A stretch of 64,000 nt of DNA from Lachnospiraceae bacterium (GCA_017434885.1 JAFSGE010000020.1:1-64000), one strand, 5' to 3'; shown: positions 1-8,481, counted from the first letter of the stretch. Numbers and translations: made by a program. Notes: a model not told the origin generated them from the sequence alone.

Positions 1-90
1 CCTTGAAGACTACGAGGTAGATAGGAATGAGGTGTAAGTGCAGTAATGCATTCAGCTGACATTTACTAATCGGTCGAGGGCTTAACCACA
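1..90 (+). rRNA. 23S ribosomal RNA, 3' end (partial)
   Basis: The first ~90 bases carry the conserved 3' end of bacterial 23S rRNA: the GACTACGAGGT and GATAGG segment, GTGTAAGTGCAG, CATTCAGCTGAC, and the terminal CGGTCGAGGGCTTAACC that closes the 5'/3' helix of the large subunit. The gene is cut by the window edge, so only the tail is visible. The exact mature 3' end (about 88-90) is estimated by comparison with known 23S ends. Confidence 0.95.
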
Positions 91-243
91 AGTATGAATG
101 CAAGCATTCAAACTTGAGAAAAACGCAAGCGTTTTTCCAGATAGTGAAGATGTTGAAGGATAAAAGATTCGCTAAAGTGAACTTTGAGATTTGGTATTCG
201 GTTTTGAAGGTATGATGAAATATTTTCAAAAAGAATTGTATGT
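90..243 (+). other. rRNA operon trailer with two stem-loops, no 5S gene
   Basis: This stretch follows the 23S gene. It contains a hairpin at 90-115 (arms AAGT..GAATG and CATTC..ACTT, loop CAAG) and a second at 118-137 (GAAAAACG/CGTTTTTC, loop CAAG), both plausible processing stems. No 5S rRNA core sequence can be found before the terminator, although a 5S gene usually follows here. No open reading frame of note is present. Confidence 0.6.
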
Positions 244-270
244 AAAAAGCAGTGTAAGCTGCTTTTTTTG
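244..270 (+). terminator. Intrinsic terminator of the rRNA operon
   Basis: A 9-bp stem (AAAAAGCAG with CTGCTTTTT, loop 253-258) runs directly into a seven-T tract. It ends the transcript that includes the 23S gene. Confidence 0.85.
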
Positions 271-312
271 TATAAAAAAGATGAATTTACTGAATATTAG
301 GAAGAAATTTTG

Positions 313-341
313 TTGTTTGTACCAAAAATATGTGTTATAAT
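313..341 (+). promoter_or_regulatory. Sigma-A promoter for cheV
   Basis: TTGTTT at 313-318 and TATAAT at 336-341 are separated by 17 bases. A start near 348 would leave a ~40-base leader before cheV. It looks like a vegetative promoter, not a flagellar sigma-D one. Confidence 0.65.
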
Positions 342-387
342 TCTTAATATAATAAACAAAATACCCTGAATGAACGAGGTGTGCGGA

Positions 388-1284
388 ATGGATACAAATA
401 TTCTTTTAGAGAACGGAACAAATGAATTAGAAGTATTAGAGTTTGAGTTGGACGGTAATGCATATGGTATTAACGTAGCAAAGATTAAGGAAATTATAAC
501 ATATCAGAGTGTTACTCCGGTACCTAATTCACATCCTAGCATTGAAGGTATTTTCATGCCGAGAGATACTATGATTACTGCAATCGATTTGAAGAATTGC
601 CTTCAGAGAGGTGTTTCTAAAGAAGGCGGACTCTTTATTGTAACTAATTTTAATAAGCTTGATATTGCATTTCATGTTGATCAGGTAAGAGGTATTCACA
701 GAGTTTCATGGAATCAGATTATTAAGCCCGGTGCAACAGTTTCATCTGCTGAAGAAAGCATTTCTACCGGTATTGTTAAGTTAGATAACAGATTGATTAT
801 TATTCTTGACTTTGAAAAGATCGTAACAGATATTAATCCTGAAACAGGTCTTAAGATAAGTGAAATTGATGAAATGGGTAGCAGAAGCAGAAGTGATGTG
901 CCGATTTTGATTGCGGAAGATTCTATCTTATTAAACAGACTGATTGTTGATTCCCTTAAGAAGGCAGGTTACGATAATCTGATACATACCTGCGATGGAC
1001 AGGAAGCATGGGATGTTATTTGTGAGTGCAAGGAAAAGGGTACATTAAAGGATCATGTTCAGTGTATCATTACTGATATTGAAATGCCTATGATGGATGG
1101 TCATAGATTAACTAAGTTAGTTAAGTCATCCGATGATACCAAAGACATTCCTGTTATTATCTTCTCATCATTAGTAAATGACGAAATGAGAAGAAAAGGC
1201 GAATCATTGGGAGCAGATGCTCAGTTATCCAAGCCTGAAATCGCAAATCTTGTAAGAGTAGTGGATAGTTTGGTTCGTAAATAA
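388..1284 (+). CDS. cheV: Chemotaxis protein CheV (CheW domain plus receiver domain)
   Basis: CheV couples chemoreceptors to the CheA kinase and takes part in adaptation through a phosphorylatable receiver. Residues ~14-155 form a CheW-like domain. Residues ~170-298 form a CheY-type receiver with acidic residues (IAEDS), the phosphoacceptor region CIITDIEMPMMDG, and SKPE near the end. ATG 388 is preferred because GAGGTG (376-381) sits six bases upstream; an in-frame ATG at 370 lacks a ribosome site and would add six residues. The gene stands alone between its own promoter and a terminator. With the receptor at 35371 it implies a motile cell. Confidence 0.92.
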   Translation: MDTNILLENGTNELEVLEFELDGNAYGINVAKIKEIITYQSVTPVPNSHPSIEGIFMPRDTMITAIDLKNCLQRGVSKEGGLFIVTNFNKLDIAFHVDQVRGIHRVSWNQIIKPGATVSSAEESISTGIVKLDNRLIIILDFEKIVTDINPETGLKISEIDEMGSRSRSDVPILIAEDSILLNRLIVDSLKKAGYDNLIHTCDGQEAWDVICECKEKGTLKDHVQCIITDIEMPMMDGHRLTKLVKSSDDTKDIPVIIFSSLVNDEMRRKGESLGADAQLSKPEIANLVRVVDSLVRK

Positions 1285-1303
1285 ATAATTGATTGTAATT
1301 AGT

Positions 1304-1336
1304 AATAAAGAGCCGGAAGTAATTCCGGCTTTTATT
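1304..1336 (+). terminator. Intrinsic terminator after cheV
   Basis: An 8-bp GC-rich stem AGCCGGAA (1311-1318) / TTCCGGCT (1323-1330) with a four-base loop is flanked by A-rich sequence and followed by TTTATT. Confidence 0.85.
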
Positions 1337-1366
1337 CTTGAATAGATTGAAATAATAGGAGAAAAA

Positions 1367-2167
1367 ATGGACGCAGATAAAATATCATTATTAATTGAAA
1401 AAATAAAAGATGCAGAACTTGTTTTGGTGGGAATCGGTGAAGAATGTGATATAAATAAAAACGATTTTGAAAATGCGCAGACATATAAAGAAATCGTAAA
1501 TTCTTTGGGAGATAACGCTGAAAAAATAATTCCTTATGTAAAAAGGGAGCTGATAGAGACAAATGCATTAGAGGTTATTGCTGACAAATCACAAATGTAT
1601 CAGAATCTTTTGAAATTAATTGGTGAAAAAAATTATTTTGTGGTTTCTCTTTGTACAGACGGATTGATTGAAAAAGCAGGATTTGCCCCTAAAAGAATTG
1701 TTGAGCCTTGTGGAAATTATAATAAGTTACAGTGTGCTGCAAAATGTACGGCAGATTTGTACGAAATTGATGAACAGGTTTCAAAACAGATAGCAAAACT
1801 AAAAGAAAAAAATGTAAATGTCGAATTGCCTGTTTGCCCTAAATGTGGAAATCCTTTAATTTTTAATAATATTGATGCGGGGTCCGATTATGTGGAAGAA
1901 GGGTATTTGGAGCAGTGGCAAATATATACGAAATGGCTTCAGGGAACTGTGAATCGTAAGGTTTGTATCATAGAATTGGGAGTAGGAATGAAATTTCCCT
2001 CTGTAATCAGATGGCCTTTTGAAAAAGTGGCATTTTTTAATCAAAAGGCATCATTTTTCAGAGTACACAGCAGACTTTATCAGATGACGGAAGAAGTAAA
2101 AGATAAAGGATTCGGAATAAAAGCTTTACCTGATGATTTTTTAAAAGAATTGTCTAATAGGCTTTAG
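1367..2167 (+). CDS. Degenerate SIR2 (sirtuin)-like protein
   Basis: The 266-residue protein resembles NAD-dependent deacylases of the SIR2 family. Visible features are an N-terminal strand-glycine segment (LVLVGIGEE), a four-cysteine zinc site (QCAAKC and CPKCG), and a C-terminal block IIELGVGMKFPSVIRWPFE typical of sirtuin-like Firmicute proteins. The usual GAGxS loop and the catalytic histidine (HG) are not evident; EPCGN stands in the expected place. It may therefore be a pseudo-enzyme, an NAD or ADP-ribose binder, or a divergent enzyme. The start is supported by AGGAG five bases upstream of ATG 1367. The neighbour downstream begins 44 bases later on the same strand. Confidence 0.65.
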   Translation: MDADKISLLIEKIKDAELVLVGIGEECDINKNDFENAQTYKEIVNSLGDNAEKIIPYVKRELIETNALEVIADKSQMYQNLLKLIGEKNYFVVSLCTDGLIEKAGFAPKRIVEPCGNYNKLQCAAKCTADLYEIDEQVSKQIAKLKEKNVNVELPVCPKCGNPLIFNNIDAGSDYVEEGYLEQWQIYTKWLQGTVNRKVCIIELGVGMKFPSVIRWPFEKVAFFNQKASFFRVHSRLYQMTEEVKDKGFGIKALPDDFLKELSNRL

Positions 2168-2211
2168 TGTGGTAAACTAGAAACGAAATAAAGAGAAAGC
2201 GGGGATTAGTC

Positions 2212-4194
2212 ATGTCTACTGATGAAGAATATTTAGATAATCTACTGAAAGCTTTTGAAGAAGAAGAAAAAATACGCGAAAAAGAAAATCCGGTTGTGCC
2301 GGAAGTTGAAGCTATACAGGAATCGGAAATGCAGGATGAGGATGAGCCGGAAATATTGGATGAATCCTATTTGGAGAGTGTCTTTGCCGAAAATATGATT
2401 ATGGATGCAGCACTTTTAGAGAGTGCATTAGCAGGTACTGCAAGTTTAGAGGATGCACTTTTTGAAAGTCCGGTTGCAGTAAGTACAGAATCAGATATAT
2501 CAGTTGCAGAAGAAACTTTGGAAGAAGTGGCTTCTGAGGAAACATTTGAGGAAACTATGTCTTCCGTTGAATCACTTTTGGAAAATGCTCTTTTAGAAAA
2601 TGATTCTGACGAAAGTTCTCTTTCGGAAAGTATATTTTCTGAAGCTACATATCCGGAAAACATAAGTTCAAATGATACAGAAGCAAGTGATACAGAAGCA
2701 AGTGATACAGAAGCAAGTAATTCAGATGCAAACGATGCTTTCTTGGAAAATTTCTTTGCTGAAAGTGCGGCATTAAATGAGGAAGAACAGGGCGGATTAG
2801 ATGATGACCTGAGTGCTTTTTTTGCTGAAAGTGTCGAAGAAACCAATGAGGAACAGGGTACAGCAGGCGTTGATGATTTTGCAGAGATAGAAAAATTATT
2901 GCAAATGGCAGAAAGCAACGCATCTTCTGAAGGCGGGGAAGGTCAAGATGCTGCAATTCAAGAATTGGTAGAAGAACCTAAAGAAAAAAAGAAAAAGAAA
3001 AAACGCGGTTTGCCTTGGAAGAAAAAAGCAAAGGAAGAGGAAGCGGCTGAAGCAGAAGAAACAGATGGTTCAGAAAGTGCAGATATTGTTCTTGAAGATG
3101 CAGTATCAGAAGATAAAGAACAGGAAGATGCTCCAATAGATGAGTTCGCATTTGCGGCAGGGCTTTTTGATTCAGCATCGGATGACTTTACTGTTGCTGA
3201 CGCAGAAGCTGAGCAGAAGGGCAGAAAAAAAGCTAAAAAAGAAAAGAAGAAAAAAGAAAAAGTCCAAAAAGAAGGTGGCGGATTCTTTGGCAAGCTGTTA
3301 GAAGCGCTCTCAGAGGAAGATGAGGAAGAAGGAACTGTAACTCCGGAAGGAGAAGCGTTAGAAGAGGACGAAATTTTAAAACAGCTTGAAGCAGAGGAAA
3401 AAGCAAAAAAAGGTAAGAAGCCTAAAAAAGAAAAGAAAAAGAAGAATAAAAAGAAAGATAATGAAGGCGAAAATCCCGATGATTTAGATTTTGATGCTGA
3501 GGGTGACGAAGAAGGCGGAAAAGGAAAAAAGAAAAAGAAGAGAAAAGAAAAGAAAGTAAAGGAAAAACCAGAGGGCGGCGAGATTGTCAAAGAAAAAGGC
3601 AAAAAGGTGCTGTCAAGAAAGTCATTCCTTTCACTGATTGCTTTTTGTGCATCTTTGATAGCTGCAATTGTGTGTTTGAGTGCTTTTTTACCCGATTATG
3701 TAGAGAAAAAACAGGCAAGGGAAGCTTTTTATGCCGGTGACTATGAAGATGCATATGTTCTTTTATATGGTAAAAATTTGAATGCCGGTGACGAACTGAT
3801 TTTCGGAAGAGTAAGCCTTGTGCTTCAACTGGAAAGAAAAACAGAAAGCTATTATTTCCATCAGGAAGAAGGAAAGCAGGCTGAGGCATTAAATTCATTG
3901 TTTGAAGGTGTGCGCATGTATCAGGAAATGGTGCAGGGGGATGTCTTTGGAGCAGAAGAAGAATTGCAGAGTAGTTATAAAAAGATACTGGATATTTTGA
4001 ATCAGCAATATGCAATAGATGAGGCATATGCGTTGGAGATTATTTCCTACAATGACCTTAGGTATTCCGAAAAAGTATATGCAATTGTGGACGGTACAGA
4101 CGGAGCGGAAGAAGAAACTCCGGCAGGACCGGAAGATATTTTGCCGGAGGAAGAAGCAATTATTCAGACAGAATCCGGAAATGAAGGAGCATAA
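2212..4194 (+). CDS. Acidic/lysine-rich single-pass membrane protein of unknown function
   Basis: I do not recognise a family. The first ~250 residues are strongly acidic and rich in Ser, Glu and Ala, with a tandem DTEAS repeat near residues 155-170. Residues ~255-465 alternate acidic stretches with lysine runs (KKKKKK). One hydrophobic segment lies at about 472-494. The C-terminal ~165 residues look helical and TPR-like (REAFYAGDYEDAYVLLYGK). Topology is probably N-terminus inside and helical domain outside. It ends four bases before hisH, so it may be co-transcribed with it, but no link to histidine synthesis is evident. Low-complexity composition makes homology searches unreliable. Confidence 0.6.
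   Translation: MSTDEEYLDNLLKAFEEEEKIREKENPVVPEVEAIQESEMQDEDEPEILDESYLESVFAENMIMDAALLESALAGTASLEDALFESPVAVSTESDISVAEETLEEVASEETFEETMSSVESLLENALLENDSDESSLSESIFSEATYPENISSNDTEASDTEASDTEASNSDANDAFLENFFAESAALNEEEQGGLDDDLSAFFAESVEETNEEQGTAGVDDFAEIEKLLQMAESNASSEGGEGQDAAIQELVEEPKEKKKKKKRGLPWKKKAKEEEAAEAEETDGSESADIVLEDAVSEDKEQEDAPIDEFAFAAGLFDSASDDFTVADAEAEQKGRKKAKKEKKKKEKVQKEGGGFFGKLLEALSEEDEEEGTVTPEGEALEEDEILKQLEAEEKAKKGKKPKKEKKKKNKKKDNEGENPDDLDFDAEGDEEGGKGKKKKKRKEKKVKEKPEGGEIVKEKGKKVLSRKSFLSLIAFCASLIAAIVCLSAFLPDYVEKKQAREAFYAGDYEDAYVLLYGKNLNAGDELIFGRVSLVLQLERKTESYYFHQEEGKQAEALNSLFEGVRMYQEMVQGDVFGAEEELQSSYKKILDILNQQYAIDEAYALEIISYNDLRYSEKVYAIVDGTDGAEEETPAGPEDILPEEEAIIQTESGNEGA
2671..2730 (+). repeat. 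15-bp in-frame tandem repeat (4 units, last diverged)
   Basis: Units at 2671-2685, 2686-2700 and 2701-2715 are nearly identical (GATACAGAAGCA core) and a fourth at 2716-2730 is diverged. Each encodes five residues of the S/N-D-T-E-A type, so changes in copy number would keep the frame. Confidence 0.8.
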
Positions 4195-4197
4195 CAA

Positions 4198-4815
4198 ATG
4201 ACAGCAATTATTGATTACGATGCAGGTAATATCAGAAGCGTGGAAAAGGCACTGCAGGCACTTGGAGAAGAAGCAATTGTAACAAGAGACAGGGAAACAA
4301 TCTTAAAGGCAGACAGGGTGATATTGCCCGGTGTAGGTGCTTTTGGTGATGCCATGGACAAAATCAGAAGTTATGGTCTTGAAGAGGTAATTAAAGAAGT
4401 GGTGGCAAACAAAACACCGTTCCTTGGTATCTGTCTTGGATTGCAGCTTATGTTTGAACGGAGTGATGAGAGTGACGGAGTGCCCGGATTAGGACTTTTA
4501 AAAGGAGAAATTTTAAGGATTCCAGATGCACCGGGGCTTAAGATTCCTCATATCGGATGGAATTCATTGACCTATCCCAATAAGGGAAGACTCTATGAAG
4601 GAATTCCGGAAAATTCTTATGTATATTTTGTGCATTCTTATTACTTAAAAGCCGGGGAAGATGATATAGTAGTAGCGGCAACGCAGTATGGGACAGAGAT
4701 TCATGCTTCCGTGGAGAAGGACAATATATTTGCCTGTCAGTTCCATCCTGAAAAAAGTTCTGATGTGGGACTTACCATTTTGAAGAATTTTATCAAGATA
4801 AAGAGGGAGGATTAG
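4198..4815 (+). CDS. hisH: Imidazole glycerol phosphate synthase, glutaminase subunit HisH
   Basis: HisH hydrolyses glutamine and passes ammonia to HisF in the fifth step of histidine synthesis, which also yields AICAR for purine synthesis. The 205-residue protein is a class I glutamine amidotransferase: nucleophile Cys79 in [12 protein letters not shown], and the His-Glu pair in CQFHPEKSS near the C-terminus. Length is normal for the family. It lies two bases before hisF, and the two products form one enzyme. No other his genes are in the window. Confidence 0.96.
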   Translation: MTAIIDYDAGNIRSVEKALQALGEEAIVTRDRETILKADRVILPGVGAFGDAMDKIRSYGLEEVIKEVVANKTPFLGICLGLQLMFERSDESDGVPGLGLLKGEILRIPDAPGLKIPHIGWNSLTYPNKGRLYEGIPENSYVYFVHSYYLKAGEDDIVVAATQYGTEIHASVEKDNIFACQFHPEKSSDVGLTILKNFIKIKRED

Positions 4816-4817
4816 AA

Positions 4818-5576
4818 ATGCATACAAAACGAATTATTCCCTGTTTAGATGTAAATAACGGAAGAGTGGTAAAAGGAACAAATTTTGTGAATTTAAGGGA
4901 TGCCGGTGACCCGATTGAAGTGGGAAAGGCGTATGACAAAGCCGGTGCAGATGAACTTGTATTTCTTGATATTACAGCATCTTCCGATGCCAGAGAGATT
5001 AAAGCTGAATTGGTCAGAAAAGTAGCGGAAACCATATTTATTCCCTTTACGGTAGGCGGCGGAATCAGAAGTGTGGACGATTTCAGAATGATTCTGCGTG
5101 AAGGGGCTGATAAAGTTGCGGTTAACTCCGCTGCGATTATGAATCCTGCGCTTATCAGTGAAGCTGCAGAGAAATTTGGAAGTCAGTGTGTGGTTGTAGC
5201 TATTGATGCTAAGAGAAGACCTGACGGCGGTTGGAACATTTTTAAAAACGGTGGTCGTGTTGATATGGGAATTGATGCCATTGAGTGGGCAATCAAGGCA
5301 GAAAAGCTGGGAGCGGGTGAAATTCTTTTAACCAGCATGGACTGCGACGGAACCAAGGCAGGATATGATATCGAACTGACACGCATGGTTTCGGAAAATG
5401 TTTCCATTCCGGTAATTGCGTCCGGAGGTGCAGGCACGGAAGAACACTTTTACGAGGCACTGACGGCAGGTGGTGCAGATGCAGCCTTGGCAGCATCACT
5501 TTTCCACTACAAAGAGCTGGAGATTAATCAGGTGAAGAAATACCTTCAGAATAAGGGTGTTTCTGTTAGATTATAA
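4818..5576 (+). CDS. hisF: Imidazole glycerol phosphate synthase, cyclase subunit HisF
   Basis: HisF is the (beta/alpha)8 synthase half of the HisH-HisF complex and converts PRFAR plus ammonia into imidazole glycerol phosphate and AICAR. The 252-residue sequence has the N-terminal catalytic aspartate in [14 protein letters not shown], the second catalytic aspartate in [15 protein letters not shown], and phosphate-binding glycine loops ([15 protein letters not shown]). GAGGATTAG gives a ribosome site just upstream of ATG 4818, overlapping the hisH end. The coupling to hisH suggests balanced translation. Confidence 0.96.
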   Translation: MHTKRIIPCLDVNNGRVVKGTNFVNLRDAGDPIEVGKAYDKAGADELVFLDITASSDAREIKAELVRKVAETIFIPFTVGGGIRSVDDFRMILREGADKVAVNSAAIMNPALISEAAEKFGSQCVVVAIDAKRRPDGGWNIFKNGGRVDMGIDAIEWAIKAEKLGAGEILLTSMDCDGTKAGYDIELTRMVSENVSIPVIASGGAGTEEHFYEALTAGGADAALAASLFHYKELEINQVKKYLQNKGVSVRL

Positions 5577-5596
5577 AGGAAAAAGAGGGTATCACT

Positions 5597-6274
5597 ATGG
5601 CAATGATTACAAATGATTGGTTGGATACCATAAAGGGTGAGTTTGCCAAGCCATATTATAAGGAATTATATCAGTTTGTATTAAAGGAATATAATTCGCA
5701 CGTAGTATATCCTCCTGCGGATGATATTTTTAATGCCTTTCATCTCACCCCGTTAAGTGAAGTAAAGGTTCTTGTTTTAGGGCAGGATCCGTATCACAAT
5801 GAGCATCAGGCGCATGGATTGTGTTTTTCCGTTTTGCCGGATCAACCGGAGATTCCGCCTTCCTTACAGAACATTTATAAGGAATTGCAGGATGATTTAG
5901 GATGTTATATTCCCAATAACGGTTATCTTGAAAAGTGGGCAAAACAGGGTGTACTGATGTTGAATACGGTGTTAACGGTAAGGGCGCATCAGGCAAATTC
6001 CCATCAGGGAAAAGGCTGGGAACAGTTTACGGATGCGATTATTCAGGCGGTAAATGCACAGGATAGACCGATAGTGTATTTGCTTTGGGGAAGACCTGCA
6101 CAGAGCAAAATTCCCATGCTTACCAATCCGAAACATTTGATATTAAAAGCTCCGCATCCGAGTCCGCTATCTGCATACAGAGGCTTTTTTGGATGTAAGC
6201 ATTTCAGTCAGACCAATGAATTCTTGCAAAAAAATGGGATTCTGCCTATTGATTGGCAGATTGAAAATTTATAA
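5597..6274 (+). CDS. ung: Uracil-DNA glycosylase (family 1)
   Basis: Ung removes uracil from DNA to start base-excision repair. The 225-residue protein has the water-activating motif GQDPYHNEHQAHG (Asp64) and the C-terminal HPSPLSAYRGFFG motif with its catalytic histidine, both diagnostic of family 1. The start ATG 5597 follows AAAGAGGG at good spacing, 20 bases after hisF, so it is likely the last gene of the same transcript. The downstream gap holds a consensus promoter for the next unit. Confidence 0.96.
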   Translation: MAMITNDWLDTIKGEFAKPYYKELYQFVLKEYNSHVVYPPADDIFNAFHLTPLSEVKVLVLGQDPYHNEHQAHGLCFSVLPDQPEIPPSLQNIYKELQDDLGCYIPNNGYLEKWAKQGVLMLNTVLTVRAHQANSHQGKGWEQFTDAIIQAVNAQDRPIVYLLWGRPAQSKIPMLTNPKHLILKAPHPSPLSAYRGFFGCKHFSQTNEFLQKNGILPIDWQIENL

Positions 6275-6300
6275 TAATTGTTGTAAATAATAAAAAATTA

Positions 6301-6329
6301 TTGACAAAGCATCGTAACTTGATTATAGT
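6301..6329 (+). promoter_or_regulatory. Consensus sigma-A promoter for the TrmB-like regulator/lysA unit
   Basis: A perfect TTGACA (6301-6306) and TATAGT (6324-6329) are separated by exactly 17 bases, predicting a start near 6336. Confidence 0.8.
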
Positions 6330-6344
6330 GTTCCTATAAAGAAC
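6330..6344 (+). promoter_or_regulatory. Small inverted repeat at the transcription start (candidate operator)
   Basis: GTTC at 6330-6333 and GAAC at 6341-6344 flank CTATAAA and lie across the predicted start point of the promoter just upstream. The position suits a repressor, perhaps the regulator encoded next, but the arms are only 4 bp. Confidence 0.3.
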
Positions 6345-6400
6345 TACTAATGAGGTCGGTGCTTTTGTTTTGGAAAAATATTAAAGCGTACTGACATTTG

Positions 6401-7147
6401 ATGCAGATGGCAGGAAGAATGGAAGAGAATATTATACTTGAAAAACTAGGAATGTTTGGTATGACCAGACAAGAAGCAAATATTTATTTATGCCTGTATC
6501 AAAATGGTGAATTGACCGGTTATGAGGTTGCCAAACAAACAGGGATTTCCCGCTCAAATGTGTACAGCGGCTTGTCTGCTCTTGCAGAAATGGGAGCGGC
6601 ATATCTTCTGGAAGGAAACACCAGTAAGTACATGGCAGTTCCGATTGAGGAGTTTTGTGAGAACAAAATAAGAAATCTAAAGAGGGATAAAGAATATCTG
6701 ACGGAACATATTCCGGCGGTGAAAGTGCAGGAAATCGGATACATTACCATTACAGGTTCTGCCAATATCAGGAATAAAATAATTGATATGATCAGGCAGG
6801 CAAAATGCAGGGTTTATCTCTCAGCGTCAACATCACTGATTGAAGAACTACAGGAAGATTTACTGGCCGTCATTGCAAAAGGACACAAGCTGGTACTGAT
6901 TACGGATGGAGAGATGAAAAATCAGAAGCTTTCAGAGGGGAGCATCTGTTATCTGGGAGAAGATAAGCAGCAGAATGTCAGGTTGATTATTGATTCCTCT
7001 TATGCACTTACCGGAGAACTTACGGGAAGCAAGAGTGATACCTGTTTGTACACGGGGCAGGAAAATTTTATCAGAATATTTAAGGATGCACTTCGCAATG
7101 AGATGCGATTAATTGAACTTACGGAAGGAGAAAAGCATCATGAGTAA
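6401..7147 (+). CDS. TrmB-family transcriptional regulator
   Basis: Residues ~10-75 form a winged-helix domain (GMTRQEANIYLCLYQNGELTGYEVAKQ... RSNVYSGLSALAEMG split across the helices) of the TrmB type. Residues ~105-245 resemble a PLD-like effector domain found in such regulators. TrmB proteins usually sense sugars, but here the gene overlaps lysA by eight bases, which suggests control of lysine or cell-wall precursor supply. The start is uncertain: ATG 6401, ATG 6407 and ATG 6419 are all in frame, with TTG 6398 also open and a stop just upstream; only 6419 has a close (short-spaced) AGGA. The ligand is unknown. Confidence 0.75.
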   Translation: MQMAGRMEENIILEKLGMFGMTRQEANIYLCLYQNGELTGYEVAKQTGISRSNVYSGLSALAEMGAAYLLEGNTSKYMAVPIEEFCENKIRNLKRDKEYLTEHIPAVKVQEIGYITITGSANIRNKIIDMIRQAKCRVYLSASTSLIEELQEDLLAVIAKGHKLVLITDGEMKNQKLSEGSICYLGEDKQQNVRLIIDSSYALTGELTGSKSDTCLYTGQENFIRIFKDALRNEMRLIELTEGEKHHE

Positions 7148-8411
7148 ATTACCATTTGTGACAAAAGAAAAGGTGGAGGAAATTGTAAATCAGTATCCCA
7201 CCCCCTTTCACATTTATGATGAAAAAGGAATCAGGGAGAATGCAAAAGCGGTAAAAGAAGCGTTTGCATGGAATCCCGGGTTTAAAGAATATTTTGCAGT
7301 AAAGGCAAATCCCAATCCCTGCCTGATTCAGATCTTGAGAGAATACGGATGCGGATGTGATTGTTCTTCCATGTCAGAACTGATGCTCAGCAAAGCAATG
7401 GGTGCGGTGGGAAGCGACATCATGTTTTCCTCAAATGACACTCCGGCAGAAGAATATGCTTATGCGGCTGAGCTTGGCGCGATTATTAATCTGGATGATA
7501 TCACACATATCGAATATGTGGAAGGTATTTTGGGGAAGTTGCCGGAAACCATGAGCTGTCGTTTTAATCCCGGCGGTATATTCCAGATGAGTAACGGTAT
7601 TATGGATAACCCGGGAGATTCTAAATACGGTTTTACCACAGAGCAGATGTTTGAAGGATATCGTATGCTGAAAGAAAAAGGAGTGAAAAACTTCGGAATT
7701 CATGCGTTCCTTGCAAGTAATACCGTGACCAATGAGTATTATCCGATGCTGGCAAAACAACTTTTTGAACTTGCAGTGAAACTGGAAAAAGAGACAGGCG
7801 CCGATATTAAATTTATCAATCTTTCCGGTGGTGTGGGAATTCCTTACAGACCCGATCAGGAAGCAAACGATATCAGAGTAATCGGTGAGGGCGTTCGTAA
7901 AGTATATGAAGAAATTCTGGTACCGGCAGGAATGGGTGATATAGCTATTTTTACCGAAATGGGCCGTTTTATGATGGGACCTTACGGTCAGCTTGTAACT
8001 AAGGCAATCCATGAAAAGCATACACATAAGGAATATATCGGAGTGGATGCTTGTGCTGTGAATCTGATGAGACCGGCAATGTACGGTGCATATCATCATA
8101 TTACGGTTTTGGGAAAAGAAGAGGCACCTTGCGAGTGCAAATATGACGTGACAGGTTCCCTTTGTGAAAATAATGATAAATTTGCAATAGACAGAATGCT
8201 TCCTAAGATTGATAAAGGTGATTATTTGGTAATCCATGATACCGGAGCACATGGTTATGCAATGGGATACAATTATAACGGTAAATTGAAATCAGCAGAG
8301 CTTCTTTTGAAAGAGGACGGAAGCGTTGCATTAATCAGAAGAGCGGAAAGTGCAAAGGATTATTTTGCCACTCTTGATTGTTTACCGATTTATAAAGAAT
8401 TTGAATTTTAG
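7140..8411 (+). CDS. lysA: Diaminopimelate decarboxylase
   Basis: LysA decarboxylates meso-diaminopimelate to L-lysine using pyridoxal phosphate. The 423-residue protein has the PLP lysine in EYFAVKANPNP (Lys55), the glycine-rich phosphate site (LSGGVGIPY), and the C-terminal substrate motif HDTGAHGYAMGYNYNG. ATG 7140 has GGAAGGAG nine bases upstream and overlaps the end of the regulator gene by eight bases, so the two are translationally coupled. Together with ddh (8639) it covers the last steps of the dehydrogenase pathway to lysine. Some residues resemble carboxynorspermidine decarboxylases, but the ddh neighbour supports lysA. Confidence 0.88.
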   Translation: MSKLPFVTKEKVEEIVNQYPTPFHIYDEKGIRENAKAVKEAFAWNPGFKEYFAVKANPNPCLIQILREYGCGCDCSSMSELMLSKAMGAVGSDIMFSSNDTPAEEYAYAAELGAIINLDDITHIEYVEGILGKLPETMSCRFNPGGIFQMSNGIMDNPGDSKYGFTTEQMFEGYRMLKEKGVKNFGIHAFLASNTVTNEYYPMLAKQLFELAVKLEKETGADIKFINLSGGVGIPYRPDQEANDIRVIGEGVRKVYEEILVPAGMGDIAIFTEMGRFMMGPYGQLVTKAIHEKHTHKEYIGVDACAVNLMRPAMYGAYHHITVLGKEEAPCECKYDVTGSLCENNDKFAIDRMLPKIDKGDYLVIHDTGAHGYAMGYNYNGKLKSAELLLKEDGSVALIRRAESAKDYFATLDCLPIYKEFEF

Positions 8412-8414
8412 GTC

Positions 8415-8443
8415 TTGTCAATAACAGCCGAATATGCTATTAT
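8415..8443 (+). promoter_or_regulatory. Promoter for tRNA-Leu
   Basis: TTGTCA (8415-8420), a 17-base spacer, and TATTAT (8438-8443) predict a start near 8450, about 32 bases before the tRNA. An alternative TATAAT at 8441-8446 would leave a 20-base spacer. Confidence 0.5.
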
Positions 8444-8458
8444 AATATTCGGCTGTTA
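8422..8458. terminator. 14-bp perfect hairpin after lysA, overlapping the tRNA promoter
   Basis: TAACAGCCGAATAT (8422-8435) and ATATTCGGCTGTTA (8445-8458) pair perfectly around a nine-base loop. No T tract follows on either strand, so termination may be inefficient or factor-assisted. The loop and 3' arm contain the -10 region of the tRNA-Leu promoter. Confidence 0.6.
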
Positions 8459-8481
8459 AAGCAAAAGAGTTTTACAGTAAT

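Noticed and set aside
91-243. Search for a 5S rRNA gene after the 23S end
   Set aside because: No match to conserved 5S segments could be seen by eye on either strand.
2671-2730. Short tandem repeats considered as a CRISPR array
   Set aside because: Units are contiguous with no spacers and lie in frame inside a coding region.
2367-3602. Ser- and Phe-rich minus-strand frames opposite the acidic protein
   Set aside because: They are complements of Glu/Lys-rich codons and have no ribosome sites.
7431-8252. 273-codon open frame on the minus strand opposite lysA
   Set aside because: It mirrors lysA, has low-complexity composition rich in His, Phe and Ile typical of antisense frames, and no ribosome site or family match.
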